Part shown: positions 50,785-58,415 of the stretch, piece after piece | Layout of the letters: each line of letters begins with the position of its first letter | How positions within the stretch are numbered: position 1 is the first letter of the stretch | Assembly (NCBI RefSeq): GCF_050490315.1 | Contig: NZ_JBNPEO010000003.1 | Location: forward strand, 248,001-312,000 | DNA: 64,000 nucleotides | From: JBNPEO01 sp050490315 | GTDB lineage: Bacteria; Actinomycetota; Actinomycetes; Actinomycetales; Micrococcaceae | Direction: 5' to 3' | Notes under the pieces: model-generated | The model's input: the letters and a program-made list of their open reading frames with translations, nothing else | Told to the model about the DNA's origin: nothing | Databases searched by the model: none | Position numbers and translations under genes: made by a program

Positions 50785-51993
50785 ATGACGCAGTTGGAAT
50801 CTTTACCGCCAAACAGTAACGGCCCGTCCACAGGCCCACTAAAGCACACGGCTCAGGATGTCCCGAACGCGGTTCGTATCGCGGCCTCTTGGGCATGGCG
50901 TATCGGCCTGATCATTATTGTGAGTGGGGGATTGATTTGGCTCTTAAGTCAGATCTCACTCCTCGTTATTCCCGTCATGGTTGCTGCGCTGCTCTCTGCG
51001 CTGTTGAGCCCTGTCACCAACTGGCTCACCACTAAGGTCAAACGGCGGGGCATCGCCACTGCTCTGACGATAGTGGGATTTGTAGTGCTGATCGTCGGAG
51101 CCTTGGCTTTAGTGGGACGCCAACTCACCGTCGGTTTCCACGACTTGTGGGCTGAGGCCCTTCATGGAGTGCAGCAAATCCAAACGTGGCTCCAAGATGG
51201 CCCCTTGCACCTGACAGCGGATCAGATCGATAAGTACATTCAGGATGCAAGCAACGCACTCCAAAACAACAGCAACTCGATTGTCAGCGGCGCACTCACC
51301 TTTGGTAGCAGTGCCGGTCACTTTGCTGCAGGCTTATTGATTGCCCTCTTTGTCCTGATCTTTTTCTTGCTAGAAGGCTCCAAAATTTGGGCTTTTTTGG
51401 TGGGCCTGATGCCGCGCCAAGCACGTGCCGCCACTGATGGTGCAGGACGTAAGGGCTGGGTTTCACTCGGTAGCTATGTTCGCATCCAGATGTTTGTTGC
51501 TGCAGTGGACGCCCTAGGTATTGGGGTAGGTGCTGCCATTATCCAAGTGCCCCTTGCGCTGCCACTGGCCGTCCTGGTTTTCCTTGGCTCCTTTATCCCC
51601 GTGGTGGGCGCCTTGGTCACCGGTGCCGTCGCCGTGTTGTTGGCACTCGTTGCCAACGGACCGGTAAATGCGCTGATTATGTTGATCATTGTGCTGGCCG
51701 TGCAGCAACTCGAAAGCCACATCCTCCAACCACTCGTGATGGGCAAAGCTGTTTCCCTGCACCCGGTAGGCGTCATCCTGGCAGTAGCCGCCGGTTCCTA
51801 CTTGGCCGGGATCCCCGGTGCGCTGTTCTCGGTGCCGCTGCTCGCCGTCGTAAATTCAGCTGTGCGTTACATCGCCGCACGGCAGTGGGAGAAAGACGCC
51901 GTTGCTGCCAGTGAAGCAAAACAGCCGAGTGCCCTAAAAATTGGAGACGATTCGATTACCAGCGAGACCGCAGCTTCAGGGAGCCCCGAATGA
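50785..51993 (+). CDS. AI-2E family transporter (YdiK/PerM type)
   Basis: 402 residues. Eight predicted membrane segments: a pair at about 36-80, one at about 90-110, then a soluble stretch (helices around LTADQIDKYIQDASN), then the block about 170-370 containing PLALPLAVLVFLGSFIPVVGALVTGAVAVLLAL and QQLESHILQPLVMGKAVSLHP, the family motifs. The N- and C-terminal 30 residues are soluble. Members export various small molecules, and an autoinducer-2 role should not be assumed. Its stop overlaps ilvA by 4 nt, a common pairing with no known logic. Confidence 0.9.
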   Translation: MTQLESLPPNSNGPSTGPLKHTAQDVPNAVRIAASWAWRIGLIIIVSGGLIWLLSQISLLVIPVMVAALLSALLSPVTNWLTTKVKRRGIATALTIVGFVVLIVGALALVGRQLTVGFHDLWAEALHGVQQIQTWLQDGPLHLTADQIDKYIQDASNALQNNSNSIVSGALTFGSSAGHFAAGLLIALFVLIFFLLEGSKIWAFLVGLMPRQARAATDGAGRKGWVSLGSYVRIQMFVAAVDALGIGVGAAIIQVPLALPLAVLVFLGSFIPVVGALVTGAVAVLLALVANGPVNALIMLIIVLAVQQLESHILQPLVMGKAVSLHPVGVILAVAAGSYLAGIPGALFSVPLLAVVNSAVRYIAARQWEKDAVAASEAKQPSALKIGDDSITSETAASGSPE

Positions 51994-53231
51994 CTTTAGA
52001 TCTTTCATCGTTGCAAGTGACCTTGGCGGATGTGCTCAAGGCTCAAGAACTCCTGGACGGCATTGTCACCCGTACGCCAGTTGAATCCTCCCGCGCCCTA
52101 GGCCGCATTACCGGGGGCGAGGTCTATTTCAAGTGTGAGAACCTTCAGCGTGCTGGTTCCTTCAAAGTCCGTGGCGCCTACGTTCGGATGGCCAGGCTCT
52201 CCGAAGATGAAAAAAAGCGCGGAGTGGTGGCAGCCTCAGCCGGTAACCACGCTCAAGGTGTGGCAGTCGCGGCCAAGTCATTGGGCATCAAGGCCCGTAT
52301 CTACATGCCGATGGGTGTTGCCCTGCCCAAGCTGGCGGCAACTCGCAGCCACGGTGCTGAAGTAGTCCTCCACGGGCACAACGTGGATGAGGCGCTCGCC
52401 GAGGCACAACGCTTCGCAGACCAGAGCGGCGCAGTGTTTGTTCATCCCTTCGACAACGTGGACGTTGTTGCAGGCCAAGGAACCGTGGGCTTGGAAGTTC
52501 TAGACCAAGTACCCAACGTGGACACAGTTCTTATGGGTGTTGGTGGCGGTGGTCTGCTGGCCGGTGTGGCGGTGGCCATCAAGAGCCGTGCCCGCGAATT
52601 GGGCCGCGAAATCCGAATTATCGGTGTCCAGGCAGAGAACGCCGCAGCCTACCCGCCATCCTTGGCTGCCGACGCCTTGGTGCCGCTCAAAAAGGTTTCC
52701 ACCATGGCTGACGGTATTGCAGTAGGCCGCCCCGGACAGCTGCCGTTCAGCATCATCCGGGAGCTGGTTGATGACGTGGTCACGGTGAGCGAAGACTCAC
52801 TGGCTAGGGCGCTGATCTTTTTGCTTGAACGGGCCAAAATGGTTGTTGAACCCGCCGGTGCCGTGGGTGTGGCAGCGTTGATGGACGGCAAGATTGAGAA
52901 CCCTGGAACTACTGCAGTGATCCTCTCAGGCGGCAACATTGACCCGATGTTGATGCTCAAAGTGATCCAGCGTGGTCTCTCAGCAGCCGGCCGGTTTATG
53001 ACCATTCGGATGATGCTCGATGACAGGCCCGGATCCTTGGCAACCATTGCACGCATCATCGCCGAGAACGACGCCAACGTCACAGGACTGGACCACACAC
53101 GCGTGGGTGGCTCGATTTCCATGGGCGACGTCTCCATCACGGTGAACCTCGAAACCAAGGGGCATGAACACTCCGAGGTAGTTCTGAACGCCCTGCGAGC
53201 AGAAGGGTTCCAACCGATCGTGGTGGGCTAG
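51990..53231 (+). CDS. ilvA: threonine ammonia-lyase (threonine deaminase)
   Basis: 413 residues. PLP enzyme that turns threonine into 2-oxobutanoate for isoleucine synthesis. The PLP lysine is in RAGSFKVRGAY, the glycine loop is GVGGGGLLAGVAV, and AASAGNHAQGVA is the substrate Asn loop. A single C-terminal ACT domain (about 335-410, FMTIRMMLDDRPGSLATIARII) resembles the shorter 400-residue enzymes rather than the two-ACT E. coli IlvA, so allosteric behaviour may differ. A terminator follows. Confidence 0.96.
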   Translation: MTLDLSSLQVTLADVLKAQELLDGIVTRTPVESSRALGRITGGEVYFKCENLQRAGSFKVRGAYVRMARLSEDEKKRGVVAASAGNHAQGVAVAAKSLGIKARIYMPMGVALPKLAATRSHGAEVVLHGHNVDEALAEAQRFADQSGAVFVHPFDNVDVVAGQGTVGLEVLDQVPNVDTVLMGVGGGGLLAGVAVAIKSRARELGREIRIIGVQAENAAAYPPSLAADALVPLKKVSTMADGIAVGRPGQLPFSIIRELVDDVVTVSEDSLARALIFLLERAKMVVEPAGAVGVAALMDGKIENPGTTAVILSGGNIDPMLMLKVIQRGLSAAGRFMTIRMMLDDRPGSLATIARIIAENDANVTGLDHTRVGGSISMGDVSITVNLETKGHEHSEVVLNALRAEGFQPIVVG

Positions 53232-53253
53232 CACCAAAACACGCTTAAAGCAC

Positions 53254-53286
53254 GACGCCGGGCCCCAACAATCGGGGCCCGGCGTC
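53254..53286. terminator. terminator between ilvA and greA (convergent)
   Basis: GACGCCGGGCCCC (53254-53266) pairs perfectly with 53274-53286; loop AACAATC. Confidence 0.88.
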
Positions 53287-53329
53287 TTGCGTTTGGACTA
53301 CTAAATTTGTTTAGCCCACAAACGGCTGT

Positions 53330-53824
53330 TTAGCCGACAAACGGCTTGGCAGAAACAATCTCTACAGTGATTTCCTTGCCGTTAGGGGCGACGTAGGAAA
53401 GGGTGTCACCCTGCTTGTGGCCAATGATGGCTGCACCCAGCGGGGACTTTTCCGAGAACACATCGAGGTCAGAGTCGCCAGCAATTTCACGCGAACCCAA
53501 AAGGAAGGTCTCTTCGTCGCCAGCAATCTTGGCAACAACAATCATGCCTTGCTCCACGATTCCGTCATCGGCCGGGGTATCGCCAACCTGAGCATCACGC
53601 AACAGTGCGGTGAGCTGACGGATCCGGGCCTCGATCTTGCCTTGCTCTTCTTTGGCGGCGTGGTAGCCACCGTTTTCTTTCAGGTCACCCTCTTGGCGCG
53701 CAGCTTCGATCTTCTGAACAATCTCAGCACGGCCGGCGCCGGAAAGGTGCTCCAGCTCAGCCGTGAGGCGATCGAACGCTTCCTGGGTAAGCCAAGCCGC
53801 TTGGGCGTTGTTGGTCGTTGACAC
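53330..53824 (-). CDS. greA: transcription elongation factor GreA
   Basis: 164 residues, GTG start with AGGAG upstream. Rescues backtracked RNA polymerase by stimulating transcript cleavage. The N-terminal coiled coil (about 12-85: AFDRLTAELEHLSGAGRAEIVQKIEAARQEGDLKENGGYHAAKEEQ) carries the acidic tip DLKENGGY; the C-terminal FKBP-like domain begins about 90 and includes SPLGAAIIGHKQGD. It has a clear promoter and a structured leader of about 115 nt. Confidence 0.97.
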   Translation of the reverse strand: MSTTNNAQAAWLTQEAFDRLTAELEHLSGAGRAEIVQKIEAARQEGDLKENGGYHAAKEEQGKIEARIRQLTALLRDAQVGDTPADDGIVEQGMIVVAKIAGDEETFLLGSREIAGDSDLDVFSEKSPLGAAIIGHKQGDTLSYVAPNGKEITVEIVSAKPFVG

Positions 53825-53857
53825 GGAGAACTCCTCTTAGGGACTAACAAGCAAAGA

Positions 53858-53930
53858 CCCCGCCGTGGTTGGCCATTCAAAATTCGCTGAGAAACAATCT
53901 CAAGCGGTTTCGGTAGCCAGCCCAGCGGGG
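53858..53930 (-). promoter_or_regulatory. structured 5' leader of greA
   Basis: On the minus strand the leader has an outer stem CCCCGC/GCGGGG (53925-53930 with 53858-53863), which continues inward with G-U tolerant pairing, and an inner hairpin CGCTTGAGA/TCTCAGCG (53885-53906). A T-rich run (TCTTTGCTTGTT) follows the outer stem, so it resembles an attenuator. It lies between the promoter and the greA start. Confidence 0.5.
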
Positions 53931-53945
53931 CAAAGGTATCCCTAC

Positions 53946-53974
53946 AGTGTAGGCAATCGCTTGGATAAACCCAA
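53946..53974 (-). promoter_or_regulatory. greA promoter
   Basis: -35 TTGGGT (53969-53974), 17-nt spacer, -10 TACACT (53946-53951) on the minus strand; transcription would start near 53939. Confidence 0.6.
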
Positions 53975-54023
53975 GCTAGATGCAATCTTTGTCACTTTCG
54001 CAGCAAGCCAGCCGGGCGGGAAT

Positions 54024-54491
54024 TTAGCCTTTGTTACTAATCCAGCACTGATCAACCACACCGGAAACGGCGGGTGACTCGGTGCGGACACCCACGCGTG
54101 TAATGGTGGTCCGGCCGCCGTCAGACCCCACATCGGTGCCATTGGGTCCCAGCTCAACAACCTTCCAGCCCACTACAGCAAAGCTCGAGTCGAGAGCCTT
54201 GATGGCGCACTGGGCTGTGGCTTGAGGGTCTTTGGTGACTTGGAATTCCACCTCGGTCTGGGTGGGGTCATTTGCCGTGTAACTGATATCTTTGCTTGAA
54301 ACTGGGGCCACAGCTGAACTTGTAGCAACCCAGGCCATAAACAACACACCCAAGATCACTGCGATCATGATGATGAATTTGCGGGACTTTGCAGTTAACC
54401 CGGCTAGCCCGCGCTTGGGGGAGCCGTAGCGATTGGCTAGGCTGGTAGCTGCTGGGTTGGTCAAAACCGGGTCTTCTTGCGTCGTCACCAC
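54024..54491 (-). CDS. DUF4307 membrane protein
   Basis: 155 residues. One membrane helix (about 38-60, KFIIMIAVILGVLFMAWVA) after a basic N-terminus, then an extracytoplasmic domain of 90 residues with conserved C in TAQCAIKALDSSFAVVGWKVVELG and a terminal VDQCW. Of unknown function. In M. tuberculosis a protein of this type (Rv1081c) sits between greA and mca, exactly as here, so a link to mycothiol-dependent detoxification is suggested by context only. Confidence 0.85.
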   Translation of the reverse strand: MVTTQEDPVLTNPAATSLANRYGSPKRGLAGLTAKSRKFIIMIAVILGVLFMAWVATSSAVAPVSSKDISYTANDPTQTEVEFQVTKDPQATAQCAIKALDSSFAVVGWKVVELGPNGTDVGSDGGRTTITRVGVRTESPAVSGVVDQCWISNKG

Positions 54492-54572
54492 ACCAGCTTA
54501 GTTTGCCTTCCACAAAGCTAAGACCGCCGATGCCACACGGCCCGGCGCCTGTACCCCGAGGAGTCGTCTGTT

Positions 54573-55502
54573 ATGACGCCGTCCAGCAGCGCTAAAATCA
54601 TCGGACCCAAGAGTGGGTTCCGGCTTCTGGCTGTCCACGCCCACCCGGACGATGAGTCAAGCAAGGGTGCAGCGATGATGGCCATGTACGCTGCCGCAGG
54701 GGCCGAAGTTCTTGTTGCCACATGCACCGATGGTTCGCGCGGAGACATTCAGAACCCGGCCATGGAATCAGACCCACACCCCAAACGGGACATGGCTGGT
54801 GCGCGCCGGACCGAAATGGCCAATGCTGCTGCAGCACTAGGAATTTCACAGCGCTGGCTGGGATTTGTGGACTCCGGCCTGCCCGAAGGGGATCCCCTGC
54901 CTCCGCTGCCCGTGGGAAGTTTTGCCGTTCAACCACTCGAACGCGCGGCCGCACCTTTGGTGCAATTGGTGCGCTCTTTCAAACCGCACGTGATCATCTC
55001 TTACGACGAGAACGGCGGCTATCCTCACCCTGACCACATCATGGCGCACAAGGTGGCGGTGGAGGCCTATCATGCAGCCGGTGACGCGCAGAAGTACCCG
55101 GGCTTGGGGGAACCATGGGCGCCGTTCAAGTTGTACTACGACCGCGCTTTTAGCCCCGAACGATTCCGTGCCCTGCACTTCGCCTTGGAGGATGCAGGAT
55201 TGCAGTCGCCCTACGCGGAACGGTTAGCAGCGTGGCTCGAGACGGATTCCGACGGCCACATGCCTCCGGCCCCGTCTCACCCCACGACTACTCAAATCGA
55301 CTGCGGCGACTTCTTTGAACAGCGCGACAGCGCGCTCCGGGCTCACCGCACGCAGATTGACCCAGAGGGTTTCTTCTTTGCTGTTTCCCCAGAAATGCAG
55401 CGCCGCGCATGGCCGTGGGAAGACTACTCTTTGATCCACGCGCGTGTGGATACCCAAGTACCCGAAACTGACTTCTTCGCTGGTATTACCCCGCAGGCCT
55501 GA
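54573..55502 (+). CDS. mca: mycothiol S-conjugate amidase
   Basis: 309 residues, ATG with GAGGAG upstream. Zinc amidase that cleaves mycothiol-toxin conjugates to release a mercapturic acid for export. The PIG-L/LmbE-type signature AVHAHPDDESSKGAA has the His-Asp-Asp metal site, and HPDHIMAHK carries the second His; TDGSRGDIQNP and VRSFKPHVIISYDENGGYPHPDH match Mca rather than the deacetylase MshB. Mycothiol is the actinobacterial counterpart of glutathione. Divergent from the DUF4307 gene; followed by a small membrane protein gene. Confidence 0.93.
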   Translation: MTPSSSAKIIGPKSGFRLLAVHAHPDDESSKGAAMMAMYAAAGAEVLVATCTDGSRGDIQNPAMESDPHPKRDMAGARRTEMANAAAALGISQRWLGFVDSGLPEGDPLPPLPVGSFAVQPLERAAAPLVQLVRSFKPHVIISYDENGGYPHPDHIMAHKVAVEAYHAAGDAQKYPGLGEPWAPFKLYYDRAFSPERFRALHFALEDAGLQSPYAERLAAWLETDSDGHMPPAPSHPTTTQIDCGDFFEQRDSALRAHRTQIDPEGFFFAVSPEMQRRAWPWEDYSLIHARVDTQVPETDFFAGITPQA

Positions 55503-55564
55503 GAACTTTCTATCCCGCGTAGAATTGTCTCCAGCGGACCCGCTGCCTACAGAAGGTTTTTTTA

Positions 55565-55861
55565 GTGCATAACTTGCTTGTGTTTTTGGCTACGAACACT
55601 CCGACGCCTAGCCCCTCCGGCACTCTGCGACCGGGGCTCTCGGAAGACCAAGTGACACCTGGTCTGCTCGGGTTTTTGCTGACAGCCTTTATTGTGATCC
55701 TCACAACGTTCCTGATCGTAGACATGGTGAAGCGCATTCGTAGAGTGCGGTACCGCGGTGAAGTGCAAGAGGCACGCGAAGCAGAGTTGCGTGGTGAACA
55801 AGACGCTGCTGCCAGCGAATTGGGTGAATCGCCGTCGTCCCTTAAGGATCCTCAGGCGTAA
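55565..55861 (+). CDS. small single-pass membrane protein next to mca
   Basis: 98 residues, GTG start with GAAGG 9 nt upstream. A short N-terminal segment (LLVFLA), a Pro/Thr/Ser-rich linker, a membrane helix (about 36-56, LLGFLLTAFIVILTTFLIVDMV) and a charged, helical cytoplasmic tail. No function known. A similar protein (Rv1083) follows mca in M. tuberculosis, so the association is conserved over a long distance. Confidence 0.8.
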   Translation: MHNLLVFLATNTPTPSPSGTLRPGLSEDQVTPGLLGFLLTAFIVILTTFLIVDMVKRIRRVRYRGEVQEAREAELRGEQDAAASELGESPSSLKDPQA

Positions 55862-55889
55862 GTCGCAGGGCCGTCCAGCTCCAGAGCGC

Positions 55890-56624
55890 TTAGCTGAGCA
55901 CTGCGAGCATAATTGCCACGCAGTGGGCTGCGAAGCCTAGGACCGTCAGCGCGTGAAAGAGCTCGTGGAAGCCAAAGTGGTGGAAGCTGATGTTGGGTTT
56001 TTTCATGGCATAGAACACTGCCCCGAGAATGTAGAACGCACCGCCAACGCAGATCAAAATGGCGCTGGCCGGTTTCACGGCAAAAAAGTCTGGGATGTAG
56101 AAGAGTGCGCCGCAGCCTAGAGCAATGTAGATGGGGACGTAGAGCCAACGCGGTGCTCCCAGCCATAGGAGCCGGAACAAAACGCCCAGGATGGCACCGC
56201 CCCAGATGAGCCACAGCAACAACACTGCCTTGGGCCGTTCCAGCAGCGCCCAAGCCAGCGGGGTGTAGCTCCCGGCGATGACCAGCATGATGTTGGTGTG
56301 ATCGATCCGTTTGAGAATCTTTTTCACCGGTGGGGTCCAATTTCCGCGGTGGTACACGGCGCTCACACCAAAGAGCAGCACACCGGTGACGGCATAGACG
56401 GCGGAGGCAACCTTGAGATCCGTCCTCGGTGCCAGAACCACCAGCACTATTCCGGCGATCAACGCTAAAGGCGCCGCCACGGTATGGATCCAGCCGCGCC
56501 ACTTGGGTTTGATCATCAGCAGTTCAGCCAAAGTGAGGGCCGTGGCATCGAGAGGCTTATTGGCGCCCGTTACTGGAACTGATTCGGCAGGTAAGTTTTG
56601 GCTGTTTTTTTCTGCGCTACTCAC
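55890..56624 (-). CDS. trhA: hemolysin III family (TrhA/PAQR-like) membrane protein
   Basis: 244 residues from GTG 56624, which lies 6 nt after TATTCT; the frame extends to 56747 but that part is unconserved. Seven membrane helices. KPKWRGWIHTVAAPLALIAGI, SAVYHRGNWTPPVKKILKRIDHTNIMLVIAGSYTPLAW and FHHFGFHELFHALTVLGFAAHC carry the Ser, Asp and three His residues of the metal site seen in PAQR/hemolysin III proteins. Related E. coli TrhA affects membrane energetics. Position next to mca and uppS matches the mycobacterial order. Confidence 0.92.
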   Translation of the reverse strand: MSSAEKNSQNLPAESVPVTGANKPLDATALTLAELLMIKPKWRGWIHTVAAPLALIAGIVLVVLAPRTDLKVASAVYAVTGVLLFGVSAVYHRGNWTPPVKKILKRIDHTNIMLVIAGSYTPLAWALLERPKAVLLLWLIWGGAILGVLFRLLWLGAPRWLYVPIYIALGCGALFYIPDFFAVKPASAILICVGGAFYILGAVFYAMKKPNISFHHFGFHELFHALTVLGFAAHCVAIMLAVLS

Positions 56625-56630
56625 TCTCTT

Positions 56631-56636
56631 AGAATA
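56631..56636 (-). promoter_or_regulatory. -10 element (TATTCT) of the hemolysin III gene, leaderless type
   Basis: TATTCT on the minus strand ends 6 nt before GTG 56624; no ribosome binding site. Confidence 0.5.
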
Positions 56637-56774
56637 ACCTACGTTTGGGTAAGTTACCGATGAGTAGTCGAGCGGTGGCCGCTCCTGCGGGTAGCCTATA
56701 TTCAGGATCAGCCCCAAGAATTTTCTGAGGGGCAGCAGCTCAGCCAAAAATCCAGAAAGTCAGGTGCGCGCCGG

Positions 56775-57536
56775 ATGGAACTGCCCGGATTTCTCTATAG
56801 CTTTTACGAGCGCAGACTCCTCCGGTCTCTCCCCGCGGACAGAATTCCGAACCACATTGGTGTGATGGTGGACGGTAATCGACGCTGGGCGCGTCAGTTC
56901 AATGCGCCCACCAGCCAAGGTCATCAGGCCGGTGCGGACAAAATCCACGAATTCCTCGGCTGGTGCGAAGAGCTCGGCGTCAAAGTAGTCACGCTCTACA
57001 TGCTCTCTACGGACAACATGAGCCGCTCCTCTGAGGAACTCGATGAGCTGATGGGCATCATCGCCACCACCTTGGACCGCCTGGACCAAGACGCGAACAT
57101 TTCTGTCCACGCCATGGGTGCCCCGGAACTTTTGCCGGACTACCTTGCCGAAAGACTCAACCGCTTGACGGCTCGAACACCAGCCCGGGAAGCCCTCCAC
57201 GTCAATGTTGCAGTCGGCTACGGTGGCCGGCGAGAGATTGTGGACGCTGTTAAAGAACTTCTCCACGATGCTGTAGAGCGCAAAATCGATATCCTCGAGC
57301 TGGCTGATTCCCTGAGTGTTGATGACATTTCAAAGTTCTTATATACCCGCGGTCAGCCGGACCCGGACTTAGTGATCAGAACCTCGGGCGAACAAAGGCT
57401 CTCCGGGTTTTTGATGTGGCAAAGCGCGTATAGCGAGTTCTACTTTTGTGAGGCGTTGTGGCCAGCCTTCCGCAAAGTTGATTTTCTACGTGCTCTGCGT
57501 GACTATGCGGGCCGCCAACGACGATTTGGCTCCTAA
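56775..57536 (+). CDS. uppS: cis-prenyltransferase (isoprenyl transferase, UppS type)
   Basis: 253 residues. Adds isopentenyl diphosphate units in cis to make polyprenyl lipid carriers for wall synthesis. The catalytic aspartate is in IGVMVDGNRRWAR; SSEELDELMGI and the C-terminal RTSGEQRLSGFLMWQSAYSEFYF carry the Arg-x-Ser-Gly and the Glu that bind pyrophosphate. In M. tuberculosis the gene at this position (Rv1086) makes short Z,E-farnesyl diphosphate, so product length here is uncertain. A second, long-chain synthase may exist elsewhere. Confidence 0.94.
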   Translation: MELPGFLYSFYERRLLRSLPADRIPNHIGVMVDGNRRWARQFNAPTSQGHQAGADKIHEFLGWCEELGVKVVTLYMLSTDNMSRSSEELDELMGIIATTLDRLDQDANISVHAMGAPELLPDYLAERLNRLTARTPAREALHVNVAVGYGGRREIVDAVKELLHDAVERKIDILELADSLSVDDISKFLYTRGQPDPDLVIRTSGEQRLSGFLMWQSAYSEFYFCEALWPAFRKVDFLRALRDYAGRQRRFGS

Positions 57537-57539
57537 ACA

Positions 57540-58217
57540 TTGGAACAGCATCACCGAACAGAGATCGTTTTAGCAGCAGTGCTGGCCTGTTTGGCTGGCT
57601 ATGTTGATGCCTTGGGCTTTATACACATGGGCGGGTACTTCGTCTCATTTATGAGCGGAAACTCCACTCGCGCCGGTGCCATGTTGGCTGGGGGTTCATG
57701 GCTTGGTTTCGGCTTGGCGATTGGCCTGGTAGCAGCATTTTTGACTGGCGTTGTGGGCGGCTCACTAGTGCGCCGAGCCGTGCCCCGCCGCAAACGTATG
57801 GTGATCCTTTTGTGTATTGCGGCGATTTTGGCACTGGCCGCAGCCTTCCACACTTTTGACGCGCCGCCGCTTCTGATAGCGCTGATCCCACCGATGATGG
57901 CCCTAGCGATGGGCACCGAGAATGTGGTTTTTGAGCGCGACGGCGAAGTCAGCATTGGTCTGACCTACATGACCGGGACACTCGTGAAAATGGGGCAGAG
58001 AATTGCGGCCAGGCTCAGTGGAGAAAAAGGCCGAGGCTGGGTCCGCTACCTCTATTTGTGGCTGGCTCTGACGGCTGGTTCCATTCTGGGCGGCCTTGCC
58101 TATGGAGCGGCGGGGCTGAATTCCCTGTGGTTCGCGGTTCTGGCCATGCTGATCGCGGCCTGGGGAGAGAAATTCATTCGCGTCCGTTCACCACAAATTC
58201 ACACGAGCGAAACGTAA
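57540..58217 (+). CDS. YoaK/DUF1275 family membrane protein
   Basis: 225 residues, TTG start 3 nt after uppS, so a weakly supported start; the next candidates are internal. Six membrane segments. LACLAGYVDALGFIHMGGYFVSFMSGNSTRAGAML is the DUF1275 signature, and MALAMGTENVVFERDGEVSIGLTYMTGTLVKMGQRIA is the internal repeat of it. Function unknown. Confidence 0.9.
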   Translation: MEQHHRTEIVLAAVLACLAGYVDALGFIHMGGYFVSFMSGNSTRAGAMLAGGSWLGFGLAIGLVAAFLTGVVGGSLVRRAVPRRKRMVILLCIAAILALAAAFHTFDAPPLLIALIPPMMALAMGTENVVFERDGEVSIGLTYMTGTLVKMGQRIAARLSGEKGRGWVRYLYLWLALTAGSILGGLAYGAAGLNSLWFAVLAMLIAAWGEKFIRVRSPQIHTSET

Positions 58218-58415
58218 CTCACTGAGTACGAATACCGCGATTTTTTCTTTCGAGCCATACCTTAGGAATATCGGCAGACACCAACGTCAGCTGATCGGGG
58301 AGGCCAACGATGGAGCGAATGATCGCACCAAAGATTGTTGAGGCCGCGTCCGGCCTCATGGCCGAGCCGCCTCACCAATAACAAATCCGGGTGTGAGCCC
58401 GGGGCTGGAGTCGAT

